Below, piece after piece: positions 25,490-33,867 of a stretch of DNA of 64,000 nt. Location of the stretch: the NCBI RefSeq assembly GCF_003236295.1, contig NZ_POTW01000012.1, positions 45,792 through 109,791 of the forward strand. Direction: 5' to 3'. Every line of letters begins with the position of its first letter. Position 1 is the stretch's first letter. Under the pieces are notes generated by a model. The model saw only the letters and a list, made by a program, of their open reading frames with translations, was not told the origin of the DNA and ran no database searches. The stretch is from Jiangella anatolica. Its GTDB lineage: Bacteria > Actinomycetota > Actinomycetes > Jiangellales > Jiangellaceae. Position numbers and translations under genes: made by a program.

Positions 25490-28400
25490 ATGCACCGTTC
25501 CCTGGTTCGGAAGATCGTGGGCGTCGCCGGCAGCGCCGCGCTGCTCGCAGCCCTGCCCGCCGCGGTACCGCTGGCCGGCGCCGAGCCGGGCACCCCGCCG
25601 CCCGCCGACGAGCGAAGGGTGCTCACGACCGAGCACGTCGACGCGGTCAACGTCGGGTTCGACGGGGAGCGGCTCACGGTGAACGCGAAGATCGGCCCGC
25701 CGGTCGAGCACGTCGCGGTCGACGACCTGGTGTTCCAGGTCTCCGACCTGGCGCTGATCGAGGGCCTGCCGGAGCAGTACGCCGAGTTCCTCGGCACCGA
25801 CGCGGCCTGGGTGATCCAGCAGACCCAGAACCCGGACGTCCTCTGGGCCGGCTGGAGCACCGAGGAGCTGGGCGCGGGTGTGGTCGACGGCGACGCGGTC
25901 GACATCACGCTCACCGACGTGCGCGGGCCGGGTGAGGTCGAGGTCTTCCAGACCAGCCCGTTCGGCGAGCCCATCCGGATCTTCAGCTCCGACGAGGACC
26001 ACACCACGCTGCGGCAGGGCATCGGCGCGCACGTCCACGCGAACTGGGCGTTCACCGAGCCGGGCGTGTACACGGTGACGTTCACGGTCTCGGCGACGGT
26101 TGCCGGGCAGCCGGTGTCGTCGGGCCCGGTCGACTACACGTGGGTGATCGGCGGCGAGAACGGCGCGCTGCCCACAGCCGCCCCGTCCGTCACCGCCGTC
26201 CAGGCGCCGGGAACCGCCGTCGTCGGCGAGGAGGTCGTGCTCGAGGCGGGGGTGACGACCGATCCCGGGTCCGGCGCACCGCCGGCGGCGGGCGGGCACG
26301 TCCAGTTCCACGACGGCGAGACGGCGCTGGGCTGGGCCTCGCTCACCGACGGCCGGGCGACGCTGCCGGTGACGTTCGACGAGCCGGGCGAGCACTCGGT
26401 CACCGCCACGTACAGCTCGCAGGAGCCGCAGTTCTACGCGCCGTCGACCAGCGAGCCGGTCACCGTCACCGTCGAGGAGGGCGACGTCGACCCGCCGGCG
26501 ACGACCCTGACGATCGCTGGACCCGGTGCCGCCGTCCCCGCCGGCGAGCCGGTGACGCTGACCGTGTCGCAGGACCCGCCGACCGGCCTGACGGCGTACC
26601 AGTGGTCGACGCGCGCGCCGGGCGCGCTGACGTTCGAGACCGTCGACGGCGCCACGACCGACACGCTGACCGTCACGCCGTCCGCCGCCGACGACGGGCG
26701 GCAGTACCGGGCCGCGCTCTCCACCGACGACGGCGCGCACGTGGCGTACTCCGCCCCGTACACGTTGACCGTCGAGGACGACGACCCACCGCCGCAGTGC
26801 GAGGACCCGCGGGTCGTCCTCGACCACGAGCACGTCGACCTGATCTCGCCGCGGCTCACCGGCGGTGAGCTGGTGCTCGAGGCGAAGGTGGGGGAGGCGA
26901 ACGACCATGTCTTCTACGCGCCCGACGACGTGCTCGTGCACCTCAAGGACCCCGAGGCCCGGGTCGCCGTGCCCGACCTGGAGGAGTACGCCTTCCTGGG
27001 CGAACCGGGTGCCCCGCTGTGGCTGATCCCGCAGACCCAGGACCCGGAGGTCGTCTGGGCCGGCTGGTCCACCGAGGAGCTGGCGCTCGGCGCGTTCCGC
27101 GACGACATCGTCCACCTCACACTGCGCGGCGTCGAAGGGCCCGGCGGGCTGGAGGTCTTCAGCTATGACGAGGGCGGCATGCCGCGGCGGATCTTCAGCT
27201 CCACCGCGGCGCTGGACCCGTGGCCCCAGCCCGTCCCGATGCACTCGCACGCCAACTGGGCGTTCACCGCGCTCGGCGAGTACACGGTGACGTTCGAGGT
27301 GAGCGGCACGCTGGCCGACGGCACCGAGGTGACGACCGGCCCGGTCGACTACGCCTTCGTGGTCGGGGACGTCGAATGCGATCCCGGCGAGCCGGGCGAC
27401 GAGACCGGCGGCGATGAGTCCGGTGGTGACGAGTCCGGCGGGGACGAGTCCGGCGGGGACGAGTCCGGCGGGGACGAGTCGGGCGGCGATGAGTCCGGGG
27501 GCGATGAGTCCGGGGGCGATGAGTCCGGCGGTGACGAGTCCGGCGGTGACGAGTCCGGCGCCGACGGCGGAACGACGACGCCGACCCCGGACCCCACGAC
27601 CACCTCCACCACCACGCCGACGACCAAGCCGACGACCAAGGTCTGCGTGCCGCGGCCGAGCAGCACCGGCACCGGCGGCTCGAGCGCCCCGTCCGACCCG
27701 GGCGGCGGCACCTCGGGCGACCCCGTGGTGCTCACGACCGAGCACGTCGACCTGCTCGCACCGTCCTACGAGTCCGGCCGGATGAGCCTGCGGGCCAAGG
27801 TGGGCTCGGCGGCCGACCACACGTACTACGACCCGGCCGACGTGCTGGTCAACGTGGTTCCGGCTGCGGCGAGCACGGTGCCGAGCGGCGACAACTACGC
27901 CTTCCTCGGCACTGCCGGCGCGCCGTTGTGGCTGATCCCGGAGACGCAGAACCCCGAGGTCGTGTGGGCCGGCTGGTCGACGGAGGACCTCGCGGCCGGC
28001 ACGTTCGCCGGCGACGCCGTCGACATGAGGCTGGTGAGCGCGGAGGGGCCGGGCACGGTCGAGGTGTTCCAGACGACCGGGTTCGGCGACATCGCGCGGA
28101 TCTTCAGCTCCGAGGAGTCGCTGCCGGCCCGTCACCAGAGCGTCGGCCAGCACGTGCACGCCAACTGGGCGTTCTCCGCCGAGGGCAGTTACACGCTGAC
28201 GTTCGAGGTGTCCGGGACGGCCGGCGGCGAGGCGGTCACGACCGGCCCGGTGGAGTACACGTTCGTGGTGGGCGAGCTGTCCGGAGCGCGCAACGCGTTG
28301 GCGTCCGGCGCCGGCGCCGCGGCGCCGGCGGTGTACCGGACCCAGCCGACGGTGACCCAGGTCGACTCCACGCCGACGCCGAGTCCCACGCCGACGCCCA

Positions 28401-28561
28401 CACCCAGCGCGTCGCCGTCGCCCACAGCGGCCGACTGCGACCTGGCCAGCACCGGCACGTCGTCGACGCCGGCCCTGACCGTCCTCGGCGGGCTGCTGGT
28501 CGCCGGTGGAGCGGTCGCGATGGCGGCCTACTGGCGCGACCGTCGTGCCGCACGTGTCTAG
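25490..28561 (+). CDS. Sortase-anchored surface protein with three anchored-repeat (choice-of-anchor M) domains
   Basis: 1023 aa. Signal peptide (1-31); anchored repeats at about 43-221, 442-627 and 747-928, each with T/DxEHVD, LWLIPQTQ or related PQTQ/PETQ, VWAGWSTE, IFSS and HxHANWAF motifs; two Ig-like domains (232-328, 338-428); a tract of ten GGDES repeats (about 640-689) and a Thr/Pro linker. The C-terminus has LASTG (985-989), a hydrophobic segment and WRDRRAARV, a class E sortase sorting signal. This matches the ABC-transporter-associated repeat proteins (TIGR03773 type). The conserved His pairs suggest metal or surface binding. ATG at 25490 is chosen from AGGAG 10 bp upstream and the signal peptide. 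First gene of the metal transporter operon, probably zinc-regulated. Confidence 0.9.
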   Translation: MHRSLVRKIVGVAGSAALLAALPAAVPLAGAEPGTPPPADERRVLTTEHVDAVNVGFDGERLTVNAKIGPPVEHVAVDDLVFQVSDLALIEGLPEQYAEFLGTDAAWVIQQTQNPDVLWAGWSTEELGAGVVDGDAVDITLTDVRGPGEVEVFQTSPFGEPIRIFSSDEDHTTLRQGIGAHVHANWAFTEPGVYTVTFTVSATVAGQPVSSGPVDYTWVIGGENGALPTAAPSVTAVQAPGTAVVGEEVVLEAGVTTDPGSGAPPAAGGHVQFHDGETALGWASLTDGRATLPVTFDEPGEHSVTATYSSQEPQFYAPSTSEPVTVTVEEGDVDPPATTLTIAGPGAAVPAGEPVTLTVSQDPPTGLTAYQWSTRAPGALTFETVDGATTDTLTVTPSAADDGRQYRAALSTDDGAHVAYSAPYTLTVEDDDPPPQCEDPRVVLDHEHVDLISPRLTGGELVLEAKVGEANDHVFYAPDDVLVHLKDPEARVAVPDLEEYAFLGEPGAPLWLIPQTQDPEVVWAGWSTEELALGAFRDDIVHLTLRGVEGPGGLEVFSYDEGGMPRRIFSSTAALDPWPQPVPMHSHANWAFTALGEYTVTFEVSGTLADGTEVTTGPVDYAFVVGDVECDPGEPGDETGGDESGGDESGGDESGGDESGGDESGGDESGGDESGGDESGGDESGGDESGADGGTTTPTPDPTTTSTTTPTTKPTTKVCVPRPSSTGTGGSSAPSDPGGGTSGDPVVLTTEHVDLLAPSYESGRMSLRAKVGSAADHTYYDPADVLVNVVPAAASTVPSGDNYAFLGTAGAPLWLIPETQNPEVVWAGWSTEDLAAGTFAGDAVDMRLVSAEGPGTVEVFQTTGFGDIARIFSSEESLPARHQSVGQHVHANWAFSAEGSYTLTFEVSGTAGGEAVTTGPVEYTFVVGELSGARNALASGAGAAAPAVYRTQPTVTQVDSTPTPSPTPTPTPSASPSPTAADCDLASTGTSSTPALTVLGGLLVAGGAVAMAAYWRDRRAARV
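27407..27556 (+). repeat. Ten 15-bp tandem repeats encoding GGDES
   Basis: Ten in-frame units of 15 bp, such as GGCGGCGATGAGTCC, encode GGDES ten times, with synonymous differences (GAT/GAC, GGC/GGT/GGG). They form an acidic, flexible spacer between the second and third anchored repeats of the surface protein. The repeat number is likely to vary between strains. Confidence 0.95.
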
Positions 28562-30134
28562 GAGGTTGAGCGGGCTGGTCGTCGCCGCGCTCGCACTCAG
28601 CGCCGGGTGCGCGGCGCCGGAGGTGCTGAGCGCGAGCGACGACCGGGTGCAGGTCGTCACGACCACCGGGCTGCTGGCCGACCTCGTCCGCAACGTCGGC
28701 GGCGACCGGGTGAACGTCGGCTCGCTGGTGCCGGACCAGGCCGATCCGCACGCGTACGAGCCGAGCCTGCGCGACATCCGCAACGTGGTCTACGCCGACG
28801 TCGCGTTCAGCAACTACCTGCTGCTGGAGCAGCAGGCGATCATCAAGGCGCTGGGCGCGAACCTCGACCCGGGCGTGCCGAACATCTCCCTCGCCGAGGG
28901 GGCGGTGAAGTACGCGGCGGAGATCATCCCGCTGGTCGAGAACGTCGCGCTGGACACCGTCTGGCTCGGCATGCGTGTGCGCGGGACCGGCGAGCAGTAC
29001 GGCGCGAACCGGGCCTCGGACGTCTACCTCAGCGGCACCGCCGTCGACGGGCCGGGCGAGCTGGTCGCCTACCTGACGGAGTCGTTCGGCAACCCGGAGT
29101 TCTACGTCGACTCCACCGACGGCTTCGACGCCTCCGACGGCTACCGGGACGACACCGCGACGCTTCCACCCGACGCGCACACGCACATGAGCTGGGCGTT
29201 CACCGAGCCCGGCGTGTACCGGCTGACGATGCGGGCAGCACTTGCCGTGTCGCCGGACGAGCGGCCGGTGGACCTGGGAGAGCAGACGTTCACCTTCGCC
29301 GTCGGCGTCGATCCGCACTCCGTGCCGGGCATGGACGGCGCCGACGTGCTCGGCGCGGGGCACGCCGACGTGACGGTCGACATCGACACCGGTGAGCTGT
29401 ATCTGCTGGTCGACCCGCACGGTGGCGACGGTCATGCGCACGCCGAAGTCGTCGACCCGGCCACGACGGTGATCGAGGTGCCGAACAAGGCGCTGCACGA
29501 GATCCCGGCCGACGAGGGCTTCCGGTTCCTCGGCCGGCCCGGCGACCCGATCTTCCAGTTGCCGCAGGCGGTGCTGGGCCGGCACGTGCACGGCGAGATC
29601 GACCCGCACCTGTGGCAGGAGGTCGGCAACGCGATCTCCTACGTCGAGCTGATGCGCGACACGCTGATCGGCGTCGACCCGGACGGCGCCCGCGAGTACC
29701 GCGACAACGCCACGCGCTACATCGGCGAGCTGGAGCGGCTCGATGCCTACGTCCGCGACACCATCGCGGCCATCCCGGAGTCGCGTCGCCACCTGGTGAC
29801 GACACACGACGCGTTCGGCTACCTGGGCGCGGCCTACGACGTGCGGATCTCCGGCTTCGTCAGCCCCAACCCGGCGACGGAGCCGAGCCTGGCAGACCGC
29901 CGCAGGCTGGCCGAGACCATCCGCAACCTGGACATCCCGGCGGTCTTCCTCGAGCCGAACCTCGTGACCAGGTCGTCGACGCTCACCGAGGTCGCCGACG
30001 AGCTCGGCGTCGCCGTGTGCGAGATCTACGGCGACACCTTCGACGACGAGGTCACCAGCTACGTGGAGATGATGCGATTCAACGCCGAGTCGCTGCGCAC
30101 CTGCCTGTCCGAACCAGCGGAGAGTGACCGATGA
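28554..30134 (+). CDS. Metal ABC transporter substrate-binding lipoprotein with inserted anchored repeat
   Basis: 526 aa, against ~300 for normal ZnuA/TroA proteins. Lipobox LSAGC (Cys19). The first lobe (VVTTTGLLADLVRNVGGDRV, then DPHAYEPS with His66) is interrupted at about residue 122 by an anchored-repeat module (WLGMRV..., HTHMSWAF) reaching to about 345. The binding-protein fold then resumes with HVHGEIDPHLWQ (His352), TTHDAFGYL (His418) and FLEPNL (Glu467), the expected zinc/manganese ligand set. The insert holds a His-rich HGGDGHAHAE (289-298). This fits the anchored-repeat ABC transporter binding protein family (TIGR03772). GTG 28554 is preferred because it gives a compact lipoprotein signal; it overlaps the previous stop by 8 bp. 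In-frame starts at 28506 and 28545 are possible. Confidence 0.9.
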   Translation: MSRRLSGLVVAALALSAGCAAPEVLSASDDRVQVVTTTGLLADLVRNVGGDRVNVGSLVPDQADPHAYEPSLRDIRNVVYADVAFSNYLLLEQQAIIKALGANLDPGVPNISLAEGAVKYAAEIIPLVENVALDTVWLGMRVRGTGEQYGANRASDVYLSGTAVDGPGELVAYLTESFGNPEFYVDSTDGFDASDGYRDDTATLPPDAHTHMSWAFTEPGVYRLTMRAALAVSPDERPVDLGEQTFTFAVGVDPHSVPGMDGADVLGAGHADVTVDIDTGELYLLVDPHGGDGHAHAEVVDPATTVIEVPNKALHEIPADEGFRFLGRPGDPIFQLPQAVLGRHVHGEIDPHLWQEVGNAISYVELMRDTLIGVDPDGAREYRDNATRYIGELERLDAYVRDTIAAIPESRRHLVTTHDAFGYLGAAYDVRISGFVSPNPATEPSLADRRRLAETIRNLDIPAVFLEPNLVTRSSTLTEVADELGVAVCEIYGDTFDDEVTSYVEMMRFNAESLRTCLSEPAESDR

Positions 30135-31045
30135 CGCGACGATTCCGGCCGGCGTCCCTGCTGGGCGCGGCCCTGCTGACGGTGACGGCGACGGCGGGCG
30201 CGGCCGCCGACCCGAACCTCGACCAGGAGATCGACGCCGACCAGCCCATCGCCACCGACCAGGCGGTGCTGAGCGACGGCCATGTCGACCTCGGCCCGCG
30301 CTACGTCGACGGGACGTGGACGCTGCTGGTGCACGACGGCAGCACGGCCACGCCGGTGTGGCGGACCGCGCCGAACACCGTGTTCCAGGTCGGCGACGCG
30401 TCCCTGACGACGGTGCCGGACAACCCCGACTACGCGTTCCTGCCCGCCACGCCAGGGACCGACGTCCACGTCGTGCCGCAGGCGCAGGAGCCGGGCGTGG
30501 TCTGGCTCGGCTGGAACACGCAGGACCCCACCGTCATGGACAGCATCGACCGCGGCGCCACGCTCACCCTGCGCGGCGTGCAGGGACCGGGCGACGTCGT
30601 CATGTTCCTGCAGAGCGGCACGCTGGGCGAGCCCGAGGTGCTGTGGGACAGCCGCGAGCCGTACCCGCAGGACCTCTGGGTCGAGGTGAACACCCACACG
30701 CACGCCAACTGGGTCTTCTCCGAGCCCGGCGTCTACCTGGTCGAGGTCGAGGTGTCGGCGGACCTGATCTCCGGCGCGGCCGAGTCCGACACCCAGGTCA
30801 TCAGGTTCGCCGTCGGCGACGCCACCAGCACGGACGAGGCGCTCGCCGCGCAGTATGCCGGCGCCGCGCCGGCGCAGGACGCCACTCCGGCCGCCGCGGA
30901 CGAGGCGAGCGACGACGGCGACGACGGGGGATCGGCTCCGGTCCTGCTCGGCGTCGTCGGCGCCGCCGCCGTCCTCGTCGTGGTCCTGGCGATCGTCGTC
31001 CTGCGCGGCCGCGCCGCACGCCGTCGCGCGCAGGCCGGGCCGTGA
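30131..31045 (+). CDS. Membrane-tethered anchored-repeat protein
   Basis: 304 aa. Signal peptide (1-27, ending AGAAADP), one anchored-repeat domain (about 50-220: DGHVDLGPRYVDG, YAFLPATPG, HVVPQAQEP, VVWLGWNTQ, HTHANWVFSEPG), an Ala/Asp-rich spacer and a C-terminal membrane helix (VLLGVVGAAAVLVVVLAIVV) with a basic tail. There is no LPxTG-like motif, so it stays membrane-anchored rather than wall-linked. ATGA overlap with the binding protein gene. It may hold the surface or binding protein near the transporter; this is inferred from the shared repeat and operon position. Confidence 0.85.
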   Translation: MTRRFRPASLLGAALLTVTATAGAAADPNLDQEIDADQPIATDQAVLSDGHVDLGPRYVDGTWTLLVHDGSTATPVWRTAPNTVFQVGDASLTTVPDNPDYAFLPATPGTDVHVVPQAQEPGVVWLGWNTQDPTVMDSIDRGATLTLRGVQGPGDVVMFLQSGTLGEPEVLWDSREPYPQDLWVEVNTHTHANWVFSEPGVYLVEVEVSADLISGAAESDTQVIRFAVGDATSTDEALAAQYAGAAPAQDATPAAADEASDDGDDGGSAPVLLGVVGAAAVLVVVLAIVVLRGRAARRRAQAGP

Positions 31046-31785
31046 GCGTCCTCGAGGTCCGCGGGGTGACCGTGGGCCTGGGCGGCCGGACGGTCCTGCG
31101 CGACATCGACCTCGCGGTCGACCTCGGTGAGCTGACCGGGCTGATCGGGCCCAACGGTGCGGGGAAGACGACGCTGCTGCGCTCGATCCTCGGCCTGGTG
31201 CGGGTGGCGGCCGGTCAGGTGCTCGTCGACGGCCGGCCGATCCGCCCGCGCCGCTCGCCGGTCGGCTACGTGCCGCAGCGGCACGAGTTCGCCTGGGACT
31301 TCCCGATCTCGGTCGAGAACGCCGTGATGACCGGCCGCAGCGGCCTCCTCGGCCTGTTCCGCCGTCCGGGCGTGGCCGACTGGCGGGCCGTCGGCGAGTC
31401 CATCGAGCGCGTGGGCATGGGCGAGCTGGCGCGCCGGCCCGTGGGCGAGCTCTCCGGCGGGCAGCGGCAGCGGGTGCTCGTGGCGCGGGCGCTCGCGCTG
31501 CAGCCGCGGGTGCTGCTGCTGGACGAGCCGTTCACCGGCCTGGACCTGCCCACCCAGGAGCTGCTGACCGGGCTGTTCCTGGAGCTCGCGCGGGAGGGCC
31601 GGGCCGTGCTGATGACGACCCACGACCTCGTCGGCGCGCTGGACACCTGCACGCGCATCGCGCTGCTGAACCGGACCATCGTCGCCGACGCGCCGCCGAG
31701 CGAGCTGCTCGACCCCGAGCCCTGGATGCGCGCGTTCGGCGTCAGCGAGACCAGTCCGCTGCTGAAGATCCTGAAGGTGATGTGA
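31042..31785 (+). CDS. Anchored-repeat metal ABC transporter ATP-binding protein (ZnuC/MntB type)
   Basis: 247 aa. Walker A GPNGAGKTT (36-44), Q-loop in VGYVPQRHEFAWDFPISVE, signature LSGGQ (137-141), Walker B VLLLDEPFTGLD with Glu162, and H-loop TTHDL. The VPQRHEFAWDFP pattern is characteristic of cluster-9 zinc/manganese ATPases. The GTG at 31042 overlaps the previous stop (GTGA), fixing the start; the much longer open frame upstream is a shadow. It energises the permease encoded 3 bp downstream. Confidence 0.93.
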   Translation: MSVLEVRGVTVGLGGRTVLRDIDLAVDLGELTGLIGPNGAGKTTLLRSILGLVRVAAGQVLVDGRPIRPRRSPVGYVPQRHEFAWDFPISVENAVMTGRSGLLGLFRRPGVADWRAVGESIERVGMGELARRPVGELSGGQRQRVLVARALALQPRVLLLDEPFTGLDLPTQELLTGLFLELAREGRAVLMTTHDLVGALDTCTRIALLNRTIVADAPPSELLDPEPWMRAFGVSETSPLLKILKVM

Positions 31786-31788
31786 GCC

Positions 31789-32667
31789 GTGTCGATCGCC
31801 GAGTTCCTCGCCGACCTCACCAACCCCGACCTCGCGTTCCTGCCGAAGGCGCTGCTCATCGCCGTGATGTCGAGCGTCGTCTGCGGCGTGGTCGGCTGCT
31901 ACGTCGTGCTGCGCGGGATGGCGTTCATCGGTGACGCCGTCGCCCACGCCGTCTTCCCCGGCCTGGCCGTCGCGTTCGTCCTGCAGGGCAGCCTGGTCGT
32001 CGGGGGAGCCGTGGCCGGTGTCCTCACCGCGGTCCTGGTGGCCGTGTTCGCGCAGAACCGACGGCTCAAGGAGGACTCCGTCATCGGGGTCTTCTACGTC
32101 GCGTCGTTCGCGCTCGGCATCGTGATCATCTCGCAGGCGCCCGGGTACGCGGGCTCGCTGCAGCAGTTCCTGTTCGGCTCCATCACCGGCATCCCCGACG
32201 AGGACCTCTACACCGCCGCGATCACCGGCGTGCTGCTGCTGGGCGCGGTGCTGCTGCTGCACCAGCAGTTCGTCACCGTCAGCCTGGACCGCGAGCTCGC
32301 CCGGGCGGTCGGCCTGCGGGTGTTCTGGCTCGACATCGCGCTCTACGTGCTCGTGACGGTCGCGATCGTCATCTCGGTCCAGACCATCGGCAACATCCTG
32401 GTCCTTGCGCTCCTGGTCACGCCGGCCGCGGCGGCCCGGCTGCTCACCGACCGCCTCGGCGCGATGATGCTGCTCGCGCCCGCGATCGGCGGCTCCGGCG
32501 CCGTTGTCGGCCTGTACCTGTCGTGGAGCTACGACCTGCCCGTCGGCGGCACCATCGTGCTCGTGCTGGCGACGGTGTTCCTGCTGGCCTGGCTGTTCGC
32601 GCCCTGCCACGGCCTGGTCACGAAGCATTGGCGCCGCCCGGGGATCGAGGCGCCGGCGACCGGCTGA
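31789..32667 (+). CDS. Anchored-repeat metal ABC transporter permease (ABC-3 family)
   Basis: 292 aa, about eight helices. ABC-3 family motifs: GCYVVLRGMAFIGDAVAHAVFPGLA, EDSVIGVFYVASFALGIVI and SVQTIGNILVLALLVTPAAAARLL. These are shared with ZnuB/MntC manganese and zinc permeases. GTG start at 31789, 3 bp after the ATPase stop. It is the last gene of the five-gene operon; the palindromic repeat at 32681 follows at 13 bp. No separate Fe/heme features; zinc or manganese are the likely substrates. Confidence 0.93.
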   Translation: MSIAEFLADLTNPDLAFLPKALLIAVMSSVVCGVVGCYVVLRGMAFIGDAVAHAVFPGLAVAFVLQGSLVVGGAVAGVLTAVLVAVFAQNRRLKEDSVIGVFYVASFALGIVIISQAPGYAGSLQQFLFGSITGIPDEDLYTAAITGVLLLGAVLLLHQQFVTVSLDRELARAVGLRVFWLDIALYVLVTVAIVISVQTIGNILVLALLVTPAAAARLLTDRLGAMMLLAPAIGGSGAVVGLYLSWSYDLPVGGTIVLVLATVFLLAWLFAPCHGLVTKHWRRPGIEAPATG

Positions 32668-32680
32668 CGCCTGCCGACGC

Positions 32681-32752
32681 GGCGGATGCCCGCGAAACCG
32701 GCGGATGCCGGTCGAAATCGCGTGCCATCCGCCGGTCTGGCGGGCATCCGCC
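32681..32752 (+). repeat. 72-bp palindromic repeat, copy 2
   Basis: A near-perfect hairpin: GGCGGATGCCCGC (32681-32693) pairs with 32740-32752, GAAA faces TCTG, and CCGGCGGATG (32698-32707) pairs with 32726-32735, leaving an 18-nt loop. It sits between the permease gene and the convergent DUF916-like gene, where it may also terminate transcription. Copy 1 lies in opposite orientation at 25201-25271. Confidence 0.75.
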
Positions 32753-32757
32753 GAGAC

Positions 32758-33777
32758 CTACCCCGCGGCGCTGGCGGGCCGCGGGGTGGACGTGCCAGCC
32801 GGCGTGGCGCCGCGCCGGCGGCGGCGACGACGTCGCCACACCAGGGCGAGGGCGAGGGCGGCGAGGAGGGCGAGAGGGACCCACGGCACCACCCAGAGCC
32901 GGGTGGCAAACGTGCCGGGCGGCGGGGCCGGATCGAGAACCTGGCTGCCGGAGGTCTCTGGCCGGATCTCGACCTCGACGTCGAGGCGGCCGAGCTGCCA
33001 GACGCCGTCGACGACCGCGGAACCGGAGATCGAGTCGCCCGGCAGCAGTTCCGGCAGCGGGTCCCCGGTCCAGGTGCGCTCGCCGAGGCCGAACGGGCCG
33101 GCGACGCGGAGGGCGGGCCGGCCCGCGAGCCGCAGGTTGCCCTCGTTGCGGACGGTGTAGTCGACGCGGACGGCGCCGGGCTGACCGAGCGGGAGGCCGT
33201 CGAACGCGACGTGGACGTCGTCGACGGTGAGCGACGGCTCCAGCGTGCCGGTGACCCGCAGGTAGATGCGGGCGCCCACCCGGCGGTCGACGGCGACCTG
33301 CCCGCCCGCGCCGCCGGTGGCCTGGGTCGTCAGACCGGCCACGATGCCGCCGGCGTGGTCGCCCGGCGTCGCGTCGGCGGGGACGGTGATGCGGAACGGC
33401 ACGTCGACGCGGGACCGGGCCGGGATGGTGACGGCCGGCTCGCCGAGGTCCACCCACGAGCCGACGTCGACCGGCTCGTCGGCCGCCGGCAGCAGGTCGA
33501 ATCCGCCCTGGGTGTTGCGCACCGCGTCGCTGGCGTAGAGGTCGAGGGTGAGCGGCGCCTCGGTGTAATTGCTGACGGCGACGACGTCGCTGATCGTCGT
33601 CCCCGGGTCGAGGGTGTACTCGAAGGCGGCCCGGTCGCCCGGTCCGTCAGGCCCGGAGGGGACGATGCCCCAGGTCGTGGGCGCCTCCGGCGTTTCGGCC
33701 GGGGCCGCGGTCGCCGGCAGGGCGAGGCAGCCGCCGATGGTCACGATGAGGGCCGCGAGCCGGCCGAGGGTTCTCAC
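32758..33777 (-). CDS. DUF916-like extracellular protein with C-terminal membrane anchor
   Basis: 339 aa. Signal peptide (1-25), an N-terminal immunoglobulin-like domain with WGIVPSGPDGPGDRAAFEYTLDPG and ISDVVAVSNYTEAPLTLDLYASD, ATPGDHAGGIVAGL, and a second beta domain; then a helix (LWVVPWVPLALLAALALALV) and an Arg-rich tail. This is the pattern of DUF916-type proteins, which in Firmicutes partner WxL-domain proteins at the cell wall. Here two WxL-like proteins are encoded next door, supporting the same partnership. GTG at 33777 is chosen over an upstream in-frame start because GGAG stands 10 bp before it and a clean signal peptide results. Confidence 0.82.
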   Translation of the reverse strand: MRTLGRLAALIVTIGGCLALPATAAPAETPEAPTTWGIVPSGPDGPGDRAAFEYTLDPGTTISDVVAVSNYTEAPLTLDLYASDAVRNTQGGFDLLPAADEPVDVGSWVDLGEPAVTIPARSRVDVPFRITVPADATPGDHAGGIVAGLTTQATGGAGGQVAVDRRVGARIYLRVTGTLEPSLTVDDVHVAFDGLPLGQPGAVRVDYTVRNEGNLRLAGRPALRVAGPFGLGERTWTGDPLPELLPGDSISGSAVVDGVWQLGRLDVEVEIRPETSGSQVLDPAPPPGTFATRLWVVPWVPLALLAALALALVWRRRRRRRRGATPAGTSTPRPASAAG

Positions 33778-33808
33778 GGTCGAGGTGCTCCGATGGTGTG
33801 CGCAGGGA

Positions 33809-33846
33809 CCGGCGCAACCGGCCATGGGCGTGGCCGGCTGCGCCGG
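33809..33846 (-). terminator. Hairpin between the WxL-like and DUF916-like genes
   Basis: CCGGCGCA-A-CCGGCCA (33809-33824) pairs with TGGCCGG-C-TGCGCCGG (33831-33846) across a 6-nt loop, with one internal mismatch. It lies 22 bp after the stop of the gene at 33868. It probably attenuates or ends transcription before the DUF916-like gene. Confidence 0.65.
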
Positions 33847-33867
33847 GGATCGGTGGTGGGAACGTGG

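Noticed and set aside
27407..27556. Possible CRISPR-like direct repeats
   Set aside because: Units are contiguous 15-mers without spacers and in frame with a coding sequence.
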